Both the position numbers and the translations under genes were made by a program. A stretch of 64,000 nt of DNA from Alphaproteobacteria bacterium (GTDB lineage: Bacteria; Pseudomonadota; Alphaproteobacteria; Geminicoccales; Geminicoccaceae). Below, piece by piece: positions 22,148 through 30,054 of the stretch (within the stretch, counting starts at the first letter, position 1; every line of letters begins with the position of its first letter). Under the pieces are notes generated by a model, which ran no database searches, had not been told where the DNA came from, and saw nothing but the letters and a program-made list of their open reading frames with translations. The DNA lies in contig JALSGP010000013.1 in NCBI GenBank assembly GCA_026982705.1, forward strand, positions 1 to 64,000, given 5' to 3'.

Positions 22148-23017
22148 TCACACCCCCTCCGCCAGCAGCCGGTCGGCCACGGCGCCGCCCAGCAGCAGGA
22201 CCAGTTGGACCAGGGAGGCGAGGAAGGTGCGCAGCGCCTTTCGTCGATCGGGATCGCGCCCGAGGCGCACGCTCTCGATCAGGAACACGGTACCGCCCGC
22301 CAGCGCGGCCGCCAGATAGACGGGGCCGGCGCGGCCGAGGGTCGGCAGCAGCGAGAGGGCCACCAGCGCCACCACGTGGGCGAGGATCAGCGCGGCGCAA
22401 CGGCGGCGGCCCACCACCACCGGCAGCATGGGTACGCCGGCGGCGGCGTAGTCCCGCTCCACCGCCATGGCCAGGCTCCAGAAATGGGGCGGCGTCCAGA
22501 GGAACAGCACCACCGCCAGCACCGCCGCCTCGAAGCCGAGACCGCCCGCGGCGCCGCCCGCGAGGACGGCGAAGGAGCCGGCGAGCCCGCCCACCACGAT
22601 GTTGAGGGGCGTGCGCCGCTTGAGCCAGAGGGTGTAGACGACGCTGTAGGTGAAGGCACCGGCGAACACGAAGAGTGCCGGACCGGCGCCGGCGAGCATG
22701 CCGGCCCACGCCACCGCCGCCAGGGCGAGGAGGGTGAAGGCGGCCGGCCAGAGGGGATGGGCGGACAGCCGGCCGGCGGCGAAGGGTCGGTGGCGGGTGC
22801 GCGCCATGCGCCGGTCGAGGTCGCGTTCGGCATAGTGGTTGAGGGCGCCGGCGGCGCCCGAGGCGAGGAACACGGCGAACAGCAGCCCCGCCATCGTCCC
22901 GGCCGGTGGCAGCGGGCCGGTGGCGAGGGCGAGGCCGCCGGCGGCCGCCAGCGCGATCGCCGCCCCGATGCGCGGTTTGAGGAGGGTCAGCAGGTCGCGC
23001 AGGACGACCGCCGGCAT
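22148..23017 (-). CDS. ctaB: Protohaem IX farnesyltransferase (haem O synthase)
   Basis: This 289-residue UbiA-family membrane enzyme attaches a prenyl tail to protohaem. It has both aspartate-rich signatures, NHYAERDLDRRMARTRHRP near residue 60 and PPHFWSLAMAVERDYAAAG near residue 175, and about eight hydrophobic helices. A dedicated copy inside a NO-reductase operon suggests that the reductase uses a prenylated haem (haem O-like) in at least one site. No ctaA (haem A synthase) is present nearby. The gene sits 12 bases after the subunit I stop. Confidence 0.95.
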   Translation of the reverse strand: MPAVVLRDLLTLLKPRIGAAIALAAAGGLALATGPLPPAGTMAGLLFAVFLASGAAGALNHYAERDLDRRMARTRHRPFAAGRLSAHPLWPAAFTLLALAAVAWAGMLAGAGPALFVFAGAFTYSVVYTLWLKRRTPLNIVVGGLAGSFAVLAGGAAGGLGFEAAVLAVVLFLWTPPHFWSLAMAVERDYAAAGVPMLPVVVGRRRCAALILAHVVALVALSLLPTLGRAGPVYLAAALAGGTVFLIESVRLGRDPDRRKALRTFLASLVQLVLLLGGAVADRLLAEGV

Positions 23018-23029
23018 GGTCCCGCTCCC

Positions 23030-24778
23030 TCAGGAGATGGGCCAGAGTTCGGAGAGGTATTTCCAGTTGACGAAGTAGTAGAGGGCGAAGGCCACGAAGA
23101 AGACTCCCACCAGCACGTAGGTTCCGGGCAGGTGGACCAGCCCCTCGCCGCCGTGACGGCCCACCTGGGCGGACCCCCCGGCCTCCGCCACCCGCGCCGG
23201 CATCGGCCCGAGGGCCGCGAGGGCGTTCTCCTCCGTCACCTTCTCGCCGAACAGCACGGTCCCGACGGTGACGAGGACGTAGAGAATGCCCCCCACCGTC
23301 GCGAGGAGGGCGAAGAGGCCGTTGAGACCCAGCATCAGATAGGCGGCGGGCTGGAAATCGAAGGAGAGGATGGCATCGGAGAGGGTGATGTCCCAGTGTC
23401 GCCGCGGCACGCCGAGGGTACCGGCGCCGAGCATGAACAGGGAGATGCCGGCGGCACCGATGCCGAAGAGATAGGGCTGCCACTTGGCGAGGGTCGGCCA
23501 GATCACCCTGCGGCGGAAGATCAGCGGCAGCACCAGATAGGTGAGGGCCATGAAGGCCAGGGTGGTGCCCGCCACCACCGTGCCGTGGAAGTGCCCCGGC
23601 ACGTAGAGGGTGTTGTGCATCATGATGTTGAGCTGTTCGGTGCCCAGCACCACGCCGGAGATGCCGCCGATGAAGCCGAACATGACCAGGGAGAGGAACA
23701 TGCCGGCGAAAGCCGGATTGTCCCACGGCGCCTTGCGCAGCCACTCGAACATCCCGTGGACGTATCCGTTGCGCCGCTGTGCCGCCTCGATGGAGCCGGG
23801 CACGGTCATGCCGTGGATCATGGAGCCCAGCACGGCGAGATAGAGGGCGTAGGAGGTGTTGAAGACCTTCCACTCGGCCGAGAGACCCGGCTCCACCAGC
23901 AGGTGGTGGGCGCAGGCGAGCTGGAGGAAGAGGATGTAGAGGAAGAAGGCGGTGCGGCTGACCTTCTCCGACAGCGGCTTGGCGCCCAGTAGGATGGCGG
24001 CGATGGCGTACCACACCGCCACGTGGGCGGAGACGTTGATCTGCTGGGAGCTGTGGCCCATGCCCCACCAGACGAGCTTGTACATCAGCGTGTCGATGTG
24101 GCCGATGTAGCCGAGCGACCACAGCCAGGTGGGGATGAGGATGATGGCGCCGGAGGCGATGGTGAACACGGCGATGATGGCCGCGGTGATGGCGCCGAAG
24201 GTGACGAGGGGGACCGAGCCCTCGTAGGTCCGCTCCTCACGGGCGATCACCAGCGTGCCGAAGAAGACCGCGCAGCCGACGAGCGCCCCCACCGCGAAGA
24301 GGATGAGCCCCAGATAGAAGTTGGGGGATGCCTGCATGGGGACGTAGGAGGTGAACATCACGCTCGAATCGCCCTGCAGGACCGCCCAGTCGGTGAGCAG
24401 CGCCCCCATCACCATGAGCCCGAATCCCGCCCAGGCGAGCCGGGGCGTGGCGAGCCGGCAGTTGAGCAGCACCGCCGAGGCGAAGTAGAGGATCGCGATC
24501 TCGAAGAAGATGATCCAGAAGAGCAGTACGTTGAGGCCGTGCAGCGTCAGGACCTGGTAGAAGGCCTCCGAATCCAGCAAATGCACCGCCGGCCAGCGTG
24601 TCAGCGCCACCAGCAGGCCCATGAGACCGCCGATGGCGAGGAACACGACGGCCGCCACCGCATTGGCCTTGATCAGGCGTTCGGCCGCCAGATCCACCCT
24701 GAGCCGGGTCACCGGGCAGGTGCGGAAGCGGGCCGCGATCCCGCCGATGATCCCGAGTTCACCGGATGCCGTGGCCAT
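23030..24778 (-). CDS. Heme-copper NO reductase catalytic subunit (eNOR-like)
   Basis: This 582-residue polytopic protein is a heme-copper superfamily subunit I. The six metal-ligand histidines can be placed: H80 (low-spin haem), H242, H291 and H292 (active-site metal), H396 and H398 (haems). In oxygen-reducing enzymes the residues after the first metal ligand are H-P-E-V-Y. Here they are H242-S-S-Q-Q246, so the cross-linked tyrosine is replaced by glutamine. That loss is expected for NO reductases, and a glutamine is, as I recall, characteristic of the eNOR class. It also lacks the cNOR/qNOR glutamate pattern near the binuclear site. With a CuA subunit II, NnrS, hemerythrin and Dnr-type control, NO reduction to N2O is the most likely reaction. 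Confidence 0.88.
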   Translation of the reverse strand: MATASGELGIIGGIAARFRTCPVTRLRVDLAAERLIKANAVAAVVFLAIGGLMGLLVALTRWPAVHLLDSEAFYQVLTLHGLNVLLFWIIFFEIAILYFASAVLLNCRLATPRLAWAGFGLMVMGALLTDWAVLQGDSSVMFTSYVPMQASPNFYLGLILFAVGALVGCAVFFGTLVIAREERTYEGSVPLVTFGAITAAIIAVFTIASGAIILIPTWLWSLGYIGHIDTLMYKLVWWGMGHSSQQINVSAHVAVWYAIAAILLGAKPLSEKVSRTAFFLYILFLQLACAHHLLVEPGLSAEWKVFNTSYALYLAVLGSMIHGMTVPGSIEAAQRRNGYVHGMFEWLRKAPWDNPAFAGMFLSLVMFGFIGGISGVVLGTEQLNIMMHNTLYVPGHFHGTVVAGTTLAFMALTYLVLPLIFRRRVIWPTLAKWQPYLFGIGAAGISLFMLGAGTLGVPRRHWDITLSDAILSFDFQPAAYLMLGLNGLFALLATVGGILYVLVTVGTVLFGEKVTEENALAALGPMPARVAEAGGSAQVGRHGGEGLVHLPGTYVLVGVFFVAFALYYFVNWKYLSELWPIS

Positions 24779-24781
24779 GGT

Positions 24782-25336
24782 TCACCTCCCCGCCCCGGAC
24801 TCGACGACGCGGATGCGCCCGGTCATGGTATGATGACCGGCACCGCAGTATTCGTTGCACACCACGCTGAACACCCCCGTCTCGGTGGGCGTGATGGTGA
24901 GCACGTGCTCGTAGCCCGGGTGCACCTGGATGTTGATGTTGACCGGCTGGAGCGAGAAGCCGTGCTGCCAGTCCGCCGAGGACAGGTGCAGCCGGTAGCT
25001 CTGGCCCTTCTCGAGCTGCAGGACCGGCCAGAACTCCCACAGACGCGCCAGCATGTAGACGTCGCTGCCGGGCGGCGGCGCCACCACCGGCACCCCCGTG
25101 TCCCCCTCCTCGCCGACCTTGTACTTCTCCACGAAGGATTCGACCTTCGCGACGAAATCATCCGGCTTCACCCGATACGTTTCGGTCGAGAGATTCTGAT
25201 TTCCGTTGATGTGCCAATAAATCATCATGAAAAACATGAACAGCCCCCACAGAAAGGCGATGAAAATCCACAGGAGTTCACCCCGCGCCACGGGCTCGTT
25301 CCACCAGATCCGCACTTCGGGCGATCGTACCGCCAT
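24782..25336 (-). CDS. CuA-containing subunit II of the NO reductase
   Basis: This 184-residue protein has one N-terminal membrane helix (about 21-41) and a periplasmic cupredoxin domain. The CuA ligands are intact: H125 (DWQHGFSL) and C160, C164, H168 and M171 in CNEYCGAGHHTMTG. It is shorter than aa3 oxidase subunit II, having one helix instead of two, like ba3-type subunits. CuA accepts electrons from a periplasmic donor and passes them to subunit I, whose ATG follows 3 bases after this stop. Canonical cNOR uses a haem c subunit instead, which supports a separate class. Confidence 0.92.
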   Translation of the reverse strand: MAVRSPEVRIWWNEPVARGELLWIFIAFLWGLFMFFMMIYWHINGNQNLSTETYRVKPDDFVAKVESFVEKYKVGEEGDTGVPVVAPPPGSDVYMLARLWEFWPVLQLEKGQSYRLHLSSADWQHGFSLQPVNINIQVHPGYEHVLTITPTETGVFSVVCNEYCGAGHHTMTGRIRVVESGAGR

Positions 25337-25348
25337 GATCCGTCTCCC

Positions 25349-25501
25349 TCAGTCGGCGATGGGGATCTGGGTGATCTCGATCAGGCCCCAGAGGATGTAG
25401 AGCACCGTCGGGATGGCCACGCCGAGGAACAGCAGCAGGAAAGGATTGTCGAGCACCCGCTGCATGAACGGGATTCGCTCGCCGCGCTCGCTTTCGGCCA
25501 T
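25349..25501 (-). CDS. Single-helix small subunit of the NO reductase
   Basis: This 50-residue protein has a charged N-terminus and one membrane helix (about 20-42, PFLLLFLGVAIPTVLYILWG). It begins with ATG after GGGAGGCGG and precedes the CuA subunit by 12 bases. Small one-helix subunits are typical of ba3-type and related heme-copper enzymes, where they stabilise the complex. It is the first gene after the 25571-25584 box, so the operon promoter probably lies just upstream. Confidence 0.8.
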   Translation of the reverse strand: MAESERGERIPFMQRVLDNPFLLLFLGVAIPTVLYILWGLIEITQIPIAD

Positions 25502-25570
25502 GATCCGCCTCCCACCGGATTCGGCGTCCACCGGACCGGATGCATTGTCGGACGGCGGGGCAGGGAGGCC

Positions 25571-25584
25571 TTGATCGCGGTCAA
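25571..25584. promoter_or_regulatory. Crp/Fnr-type (Dnr/Nnr) box before the NO-reductase operon
   Basis: TTGATCGCGGTCAA is a near-perfect TTGAy-N4-rTCAA palindrome. Its centre is about 76 bases upstream of the first ATG (25501), overlapping the end of nnrS. Two close variants occur at 26857 and 37268. Such sites bind NO- or oxygen-responsive Crp/Fnr regulators of denitrification. A class II position (-41.5) would put the transcript start near 25536. Confidence 0.75.
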
Positions 25585-26801
25585 GCGGGACCGGCCGCGC
25601 CGGTGGCCGGGGGTCGGTCGGCCCGCGGGGCCGTCAGCAGGGGGCCGTAGCGGAGGGCGAAGAGGAGATAGGCGCCGCCCCAGGCGGCCGCCGCCAGCGC
25701 CAGCAATGAGGTACGGTCGGCGGCGAGGGGCACCAGCAGTCGCAGCAGCGCGCCCGTCACCACCAGGGCGTAGATCACCACCGTGGCGGCATCGGCGGTG
25801 AGGGCGCGGCCGGTGTGGCCGAGCGAGGCGCGGGTCATGACCGCCAGCGTCGTGGTGCCGATGGCGCCGGTGGTGAAGGCGTGGAGGGTGGTGGCGGGAT
25901 CGGGGCCGAGGCCGGCCAGCGCGAGCCCGTGCAGCACCGCCCCCAAGGGCAGCCAAGCGTAGGCGAGATGGAGCACCGACACCAGCGGCTCGGCGAGGGT
26001 GCGGTGGCCCTGCCAGCGCAGCAGCCGGGCCGCGTGGAGGAAACCCGCCACCAGGAACAGCACCCCCACCGGCCGCGCGAGCGGCGCCGCCACCCAGGTG
26101 GCGAGGACGAGCGCCCACACGGCGAGGGTCGCCGCATCCAGGGGGCCGAAGGGAGCCGGCAGCGTCCGCGGTCCGAGGCGGACCATCCAGTTGCGGGTGA
26201 AGGCGGGGACGATGCGGCCGCCGATCAGCGCCAGCAGCAGCAGGATCACGGCGAGGCCGAGCCGGTCGCCGAGGGCGCCGGTGGGAAGGTCCAGCACCGG
26301 CTCCGCCCAGGACAGGACGGCCCCCGTCACGAACAGCGCCACCAGCGCCACCACCGGCCGATTGCGGTGGTTGCCGGCACCGATCACCGCCCGTGCCACC
26401 CAGGCCAGCACGCCGCCGAGGAAGGTCAGTTCGGCGAGGGCCGCGAGCGGGACCAGGGCGGCCCCGCCCGCCAGTCCCAGCAGGCGGGCGGCGAGCCAGG
26501 CGAGCAGCAACAGGAGCAGCGGGCGGCCGCTCAGCGGCGAGGTGCCGGTCCAGCTCGGCACCGCCGTCAGCAGGAAGCCGGCGAGGATGGCGCCGACGCC
26601 GCCGAAGAGGGTCTCGTGGCGGTGCCAGGCGAGGGGATCGAGGGCGAAGTGGGGCGGTACCGCCACCGCCAGCGTCCAGATCCAGACGAAAAGACTCGTC
26701 GGCAGCCACAGCGCCGCGGCCAGGAAGAACGGGCGGAAGCCGCAGGAGAGAAAGGGCGTCACCCCCCTCCCTCCGGCACCGGATGGGGCCCTCGCCGTCA
26801 T
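25581..26801 (-). CDS. nnrS: NnrS family haem-copper membrane protein
   Basis: This 406-residue protein has about twelve hydrophobic helices and NnrS signatures: LSCGFRPFFLAAALW at the N-terminus, WHRHETLFGGVGAILAGFLL, GGRIVPAFTRNW, and LHAFTTGAIGTTTLAVMTRASLGH in the C-terminal half. NnrS proteins bind haem and copper and relieve nitrosative stress, often in denitrifiers. The ATG at 26801 follows GGGAG and lies 62 bases from the centre of a Dnr-type box shared with divergent apbE. Its stop codon lies inside the box that precedes the NO-reductase operon. Confidence 0.95.
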   Translation of the reverse strand: MTARAPSGAGGRGVTPFLSCGFRPFFLAAALWLPTSLFVWIWTLAVAVPPHFALDPLAWHRHETLFGGVGAILAGFLLTAVPSWTGTSPLSGRPLLLLLLAWLAARLLGLAGGAALVPLAALAELTFLGGVLAWVARAVIGAGNHRNRPVVALVALFVTGAVLSWAEPVLDLPTGALGDRLGLAVILLLLALIGGRIVPAFTRNWMVRLGPRTLPAPFGPLDAATLAVWALVLATWVAAPLARPVGVLFLVAGFLHAARLLRWQGHRTLAEPLVSVLHLAYAWLPLGAVLHGLALAGLGPDPATTLHAFTTGAIGTTTLAVMTRASLGHTGRALTADAATVVIYALVVTGALLRLLVPLAADRTSLLALAAAAWGGAYLLFALRYGPLLTAPRADRPPATGAAGPA

Positions 26802-26856
26802 GACGCTCCCGTCGTGGCGATCCCGCTCCAGCTTCCGCGCCGGGGAAGGCCCCTCC

Positions 26857-26870
26857 TTGACCGCCGTCAA
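26857..26870. promoter_or_regulatory. Crp/Fnr-type box between nnrS and apbE
   Basis: TTGACCGCCGTCAA is a palindromic box centred at 26863.5. It lies 62.5 bases from the ATG of nnrS on one side and 62.5 bases from the proposed ATG of apbE on the other. One dimer could therefore serve both promoters. It differs from the box at 37268 by a single base. Confidence 0.72.
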
Positions 26871-26925
26871 GGTGACGGGCGAGGATGGTGCGGCAGGAGA
26901 TGCGGAGAGGCGGGGTACGACGGGG

Positions 26926-27942
26926 ATGCGACGGCGGCGCGCGATGGGGCTGATGGTGGCGACGGCGGCGGTGCTCGCCACCGGCCGACCGCGGGCGGTG
27001 CCGGTCCACCGCTTCAGCACCGCCGCCCTCGGTGCGCGCGTCTCCATCGCCCTCTACGGCCTCGACGACGCGGAGGCCCGCCGGCTCGCCGGGTCGCTGG
27101 TGGACGAACTGCTGCGCCTCGAGGCCATCTTCACCCTCCACCGGCCCGATGCGCCGCTGGTGCGCCTCGCCCGCGAGGGACGGCTCGCCCTGCCGCCGCC
27201 GGAGCTGCTGGAGGCCCTCGCCCTCGCCCGCCTGCTGTACGAGGAGAGCGAGGGCGCCTTTGATCCCACCGTCCAGCCGCTCTACACCACCCTCGCCCGG
27301 CTGGCCGGGGCCGGCGAACTGGACGATCCGCTGCGGGTCGCCCACGCCCTGGACGGGGCGTGGGGGGCCGTGGGCTTCGGTCGCGTGGACGTGACGCCGA
27401 CGGCCGTCCGCCTGCCGCCCGATGCCGCCCTCACCCTCGATGGCATCGCCCAGGGCGTCATCACCGATCGACTCGCGGCGTCGCTGCAGCGGCAGGGACT
27501 CGGCTTCGCGCTGCTGGACTGCGGCGAACTGCGGGCGCTGGGACCGCCGCCGGGCGACGAGGCCTTCGCGGTGGCGCTGCGCAGCGGCGGGCGACTGCGG
27601 CTCAGGGACGAGGCCCTCGCCGTCTCGGCACCGGCCGCCACCCGCTTCGACGTGGCCGGCCGCTGGCACCACATCCTCGATCCTCGCACCGGTCGCCCCG
27701 CCCGGGGGATCCGCCGGGCGGTGGTGCGGGCGGAGACCGCCGCCCTCGCCGACGGTCTCGCCACCGCCCTCTGCGTGCTGGAACCGGAGGCGGGCCGTGC
27801 CCTCGCCGCCCGCTTCGGCGCCTGGGCGCGGATCGAGACGGTGGACGGCCGGATCTACGAGACCGGGACGGCGAGGCGGTGGCGGGTGGCGGCGACGATG
27901 AGATCGGCCATCTCCGGTCGCAGGCCCACCGGACCCGTGTAG
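26926..27942 (+). CDS. apbE: FAD:protein FMN transferase (ApbE)
   Basis: This 338-residue exported protein resembles ApbE, which uses FAD to attach FMN covalently to threonine in target proteins. Family features are STAALGARVSIALYG, LTLDGIAQGVITDRLA, and WHHILDPRTGRPARGIRRAVV near the C-terminus. A hydrophobic signal follows RRRRAMGLM. Its likely target is the FMN-binding domain of NirI at 37345, which has the GATVSS acceptor motif. The start at ATG 26926 follows GGAGAGGCGGGG. The 3' end overlaps the convergent chelatase gene by 88 bases. Confidence 0.92.
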   Translation: MRRRRAMGLMVATAAVLATGRPRAVPVHRFSTAALGARVSIALYGLDDAEARRLAGSLVDELLRLEAIFTLHRPDAPLVRLAREGRLALPPPELLEALALARLLYEESEGAFDPTVQPLYTTLARLAGAGELDDPLRVAHALDGAWGAVGFGRVDVTPTAVRLPPDAALTLDGIAQGVITDRLAASLQRQGLGFALLDCGELRALGPPPGDEAFAVALRSGGRLRLRDEALAVSAPAATRFDVAGRWHHILDPRTGRPARGIRRAVVRAETAALADGLATALCVLEPEAGRALAARFGAWARIETVDGRIYETGTARRWRVAATMRSAISGRRPTGPV

Positions 27943-28544
27943 CGGGCCCGTTCCCCCAGCGGCGCCAGCGCCGCCGCCACGTCGTCGCGGCCGTGGGGTC
28001 CGGCGTCCACGAAGGCGCCCAGCGCCAGCACCCGTCCCTTTCCGAAGCGGGCCGCCCGCTCGGCCAGCCGCGGTGGCTGCTCCAGCCACAGCGTCTCCAC
28101 CGCGAGATCCGGGAAGCGGTACCGGAGGCGCACCGCCTGGGTCCGGAGGGCGACGGTGCTCTCGGCGTGCCGTTCGGTGCCGTGGCCCACCAGCCAGAGA
28201 TGGGTGAAGCCGTCCTCTCCGGCCCGCACCTCACGCACCACCGTCGCGAAGAGATCGGCGCAGGCGGGGAGCGTGCCCACCGGAGGCACCATGCGCAGGT
28301 CGCCGCGGCCGAGGGCGGTCAGCCGCGCGCGCACACGGTCGTGGATCCAGCCGCGGGCGAGCAGCAGCGGGACCGCCACCACCGGCCCCGGGAGGTCGTC
28401 CAGCGCCCGCTCCAGCGACGGCTCGCCGCGCAGACAGCCCACCGCCACCAGCCGGAACAGGCCACGGCGGGCGATGCGGGCGGCATGGACCGCGGCGATC
28501 CCCGGCCCGCCGCGGACCCCGTGGGTGACGATCAGGAGATCCAC
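27855..28544 (-). CDS. CbiX/SirB-like sirohydrochlorin chelatase in the nir cluster
   Basis: This 229-residue protein belongs to the CbiX-type class II chelatases. Two half motifs are present: LIVTHG at the N-terminus, and LWLVGHGTERHAESTVALR in the second half. The family inserts cobalt, nickel or iron into sirohydrochlorin. Because it is the last gene of the haem d1 cluster, 7 bases after nirN, iron insertion on the way to sirohaem, the haem d1 precursor, is the most sensible role. A separate, longer CbiX sits in the cobalamin cluster at 57086. No precorrin-2 dehydrogenase is seen beside it. Confidence 0.8.
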   Translation of the reverse strand: MDLLIVTHGVRGGPGIAAVHAARIARRGLFRLVAVGCLRGEPSLERALDDLPGPVVAVPLLLARGWIHDRVRARLTALGRGDLRMVPPVGTLPACADLFATVVREVRAGEDGFTHLWLVGHGTERHAESTVALRTQAVRLRYRFPDLAVETLWLEQPPRLAERAARFGKGRVLALGAFVDAGPHGRDDVAAALAPLGERARYTGPVGLRPEMADLIVAATRHRLAVPVS

Positions 28545-28551
28545 CGCCGCC

Positions 28552-30054
28552 TCAATGGCTGGTCCCCTCCTCGAAGCGGATCTTGTTGCCGACGTTGTAC
28601 TTACCGGAGGGATGACGGGCGGGGATGCGCGCCACCTCGACGAGGGTGCGGTCGTCGTAGACCACCACCGCGCCGTCCTCCTCCATGATGCTGACGAGAG
28701 CGTGGCGGCCCTCGCGATCGAACTCGATGTGGGCGGACCGTCGCCCCGGCGCCGGCCGCAGGGTGGCCACGATGCCGAGGGTGCGCTTGTCGATCACGTG
28801 GACGGCATCGCGGTGGGGTCCCGCGAACACGTCCACCCACACGTGGGGGCTCGACCGGTGGCTGCGGGCGAAGAAGCCGGGGCCGAGGGTGGGGATGCGC
28901 GCCACCACGCGCCAGTCCTCCATGTCCACCACCGTCACCTCCGGCCGGGTGAGGTTGGGAGTGATCAGCAGGCGCCGTCCGTCCCGCACGAAGGTGACGC
29001 CGGAGGCGAGATGGGGGAAGCCCTCGATGGGGAGGCGCGCCACCACGCGCCCATCCCCGAGCGCCACCACCCAGGCGCCGCGGGAGCTGCGCGAGGAGCC
29101 CACCAGCAGCCGGTAGGCGGGATCGAAGAGGACGTCGTCGAGGGGCTCCGGCAGCGGGATGCGACGCAGGCGGCGGCGGGCCGGATCGGCGGCCGGCACC
29201 AGCTCCCAGGCCTCGGCCACGTCGCGCAGCGCCACGATCACGCTGCCCCGCGGCGGTGCCTGGTAGACGGCGGCGACCCGCGAGACGGTGCCGTCGGCGC
29301 CGCGGGCCGGGATCACCTCCACCGGCCGGTAGTCCACCGCATCGAGCACCACCACCGCCCGCGGCAGGGTGTCGGCCACCACCAGGAAGCGGCCGTCGGG
29401 AGTCAGCGCGATGTTGCGGGTGGCGATGCCGGCCCGCACCTTCACCACCGGCTGCAGCCCCCAGAGATCGTAGCGCAGCAGCCAGCCGTCGCGCGAGGCG
29501 AAATGGACGAAGCGGCCGTCGCGGGTGAACTTGGGACCGCCGTGGAGGGCCCGCGGGGTGGGAAAGCGGGCGAGGCGCACGAAGCGGTCGCCGTCCAGCA
29601 GGCTCGCGTGGTGATCGCCCTTCTCCACCACCAGGAAGAGATCGAGCGGATCCGCCGCGAAGCGCGGGCGATCCGGCAGCGCCTCCTCGGCCACGAAGCG
29701 CCGGTGCGAGGCGGCGATCTCCGCCATGCCGAAGCGGGGCGGCTTGTCGGGCGGTCGGCGCAGATAGCGGACGAGATCGCGGATCTCCTCGGCTTCCAGC
29801 AGATCGCCGAAGGCGGGCATGCGGGTCGCGGGGAGCCCCTCGCGGACGATGCGGACGATGTCCGCCTCCGACCGCCGCCCCAGCGTCTGGGGCAGGAGCG
29901 GCGGGCCGCTCGCTCCGAGCCGGTCGGGCCCGTGACAGACGGCGCAGAGATCGCGATAGAGGACGGCCGCCTCGCGCGCGGCGGCGGGCGCGGTCGCCAG
30001 GACCGAAAGCAGGAACAGCAGGGGGGCGAGGTGCGATCCGGCGCGCTCACGCAT
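28552..30054 (-). CDS. nirN: NirN, dihydro-haem d1 dehydrogenase
   Basis: This 500-residue periplasmic protein combines an N-terminal cytochrome c domain (CAVCHGPDRLGASG near residue 40) and an eight-bladed d1-type propeller. A signal peptide (LAPLLFLLSVLATAPAAA) precedes it. NirN introduces the acrylate double bond in the last step of haem d1 synthesis. Retained haem c and shorter length distinguish it from NirS, and the cytochrome domain from NirF. It overlaps the end of nirJ by 8 bases. Confidence 0.93.
   Translation of the reverse strand: MRERAGSHLAPLLFLLSVLATAPAAAREAAVLYRDLCAVCHGPDRLGASGPPLLPQTLGRRSEADIVRIVREGLPATRMPAFGDLLEAEEIRDLVRYLRRPPDKPPRFGMAEIAASHRRFVAEEALPDRPRFAADPLDLFLVVEKGDHHASLLDGDRFVRLARFPTPRALHGGPKFTRDGRFVHFASRDGWLLRYDLWGLQPVVKVRAGIATRNIALTPDGRFLVVADTLPRAVVVLDAVDYRPVEVIPARGADGTVSRVAAVYQAPPRGSVIVALRDVAEAWELVPAADPARRRLRRIPLPEPLDDVLFDPAYRLLVGSSRSSRGAWVVALGDGRVVARLPIEGFPHLASGVTFVRDGRRLLITPNLTRPEVTVVDMEDWRVVARIPTLGPGFFARSHRSSPHVWVDVFAGPHRDAVHVIDKRTLGIVATLRPAPGRRSAHIEFDREGRHALVSIMEEDGAVVVYDDRTLVEVARIPARHPSGKYNVGNKIRFEEGTSH

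Noticed and set aside
23030-25336. Reading the heme-copper genes as a cytochrome c oxidase
   Set aside because: CuA, SCO and CtaB would fit an oxidase, but the active-site tyrosine is replaced by glutamine and the context is nnrS, nir genes and Dnr-type boxes. No subunit III gene is present.
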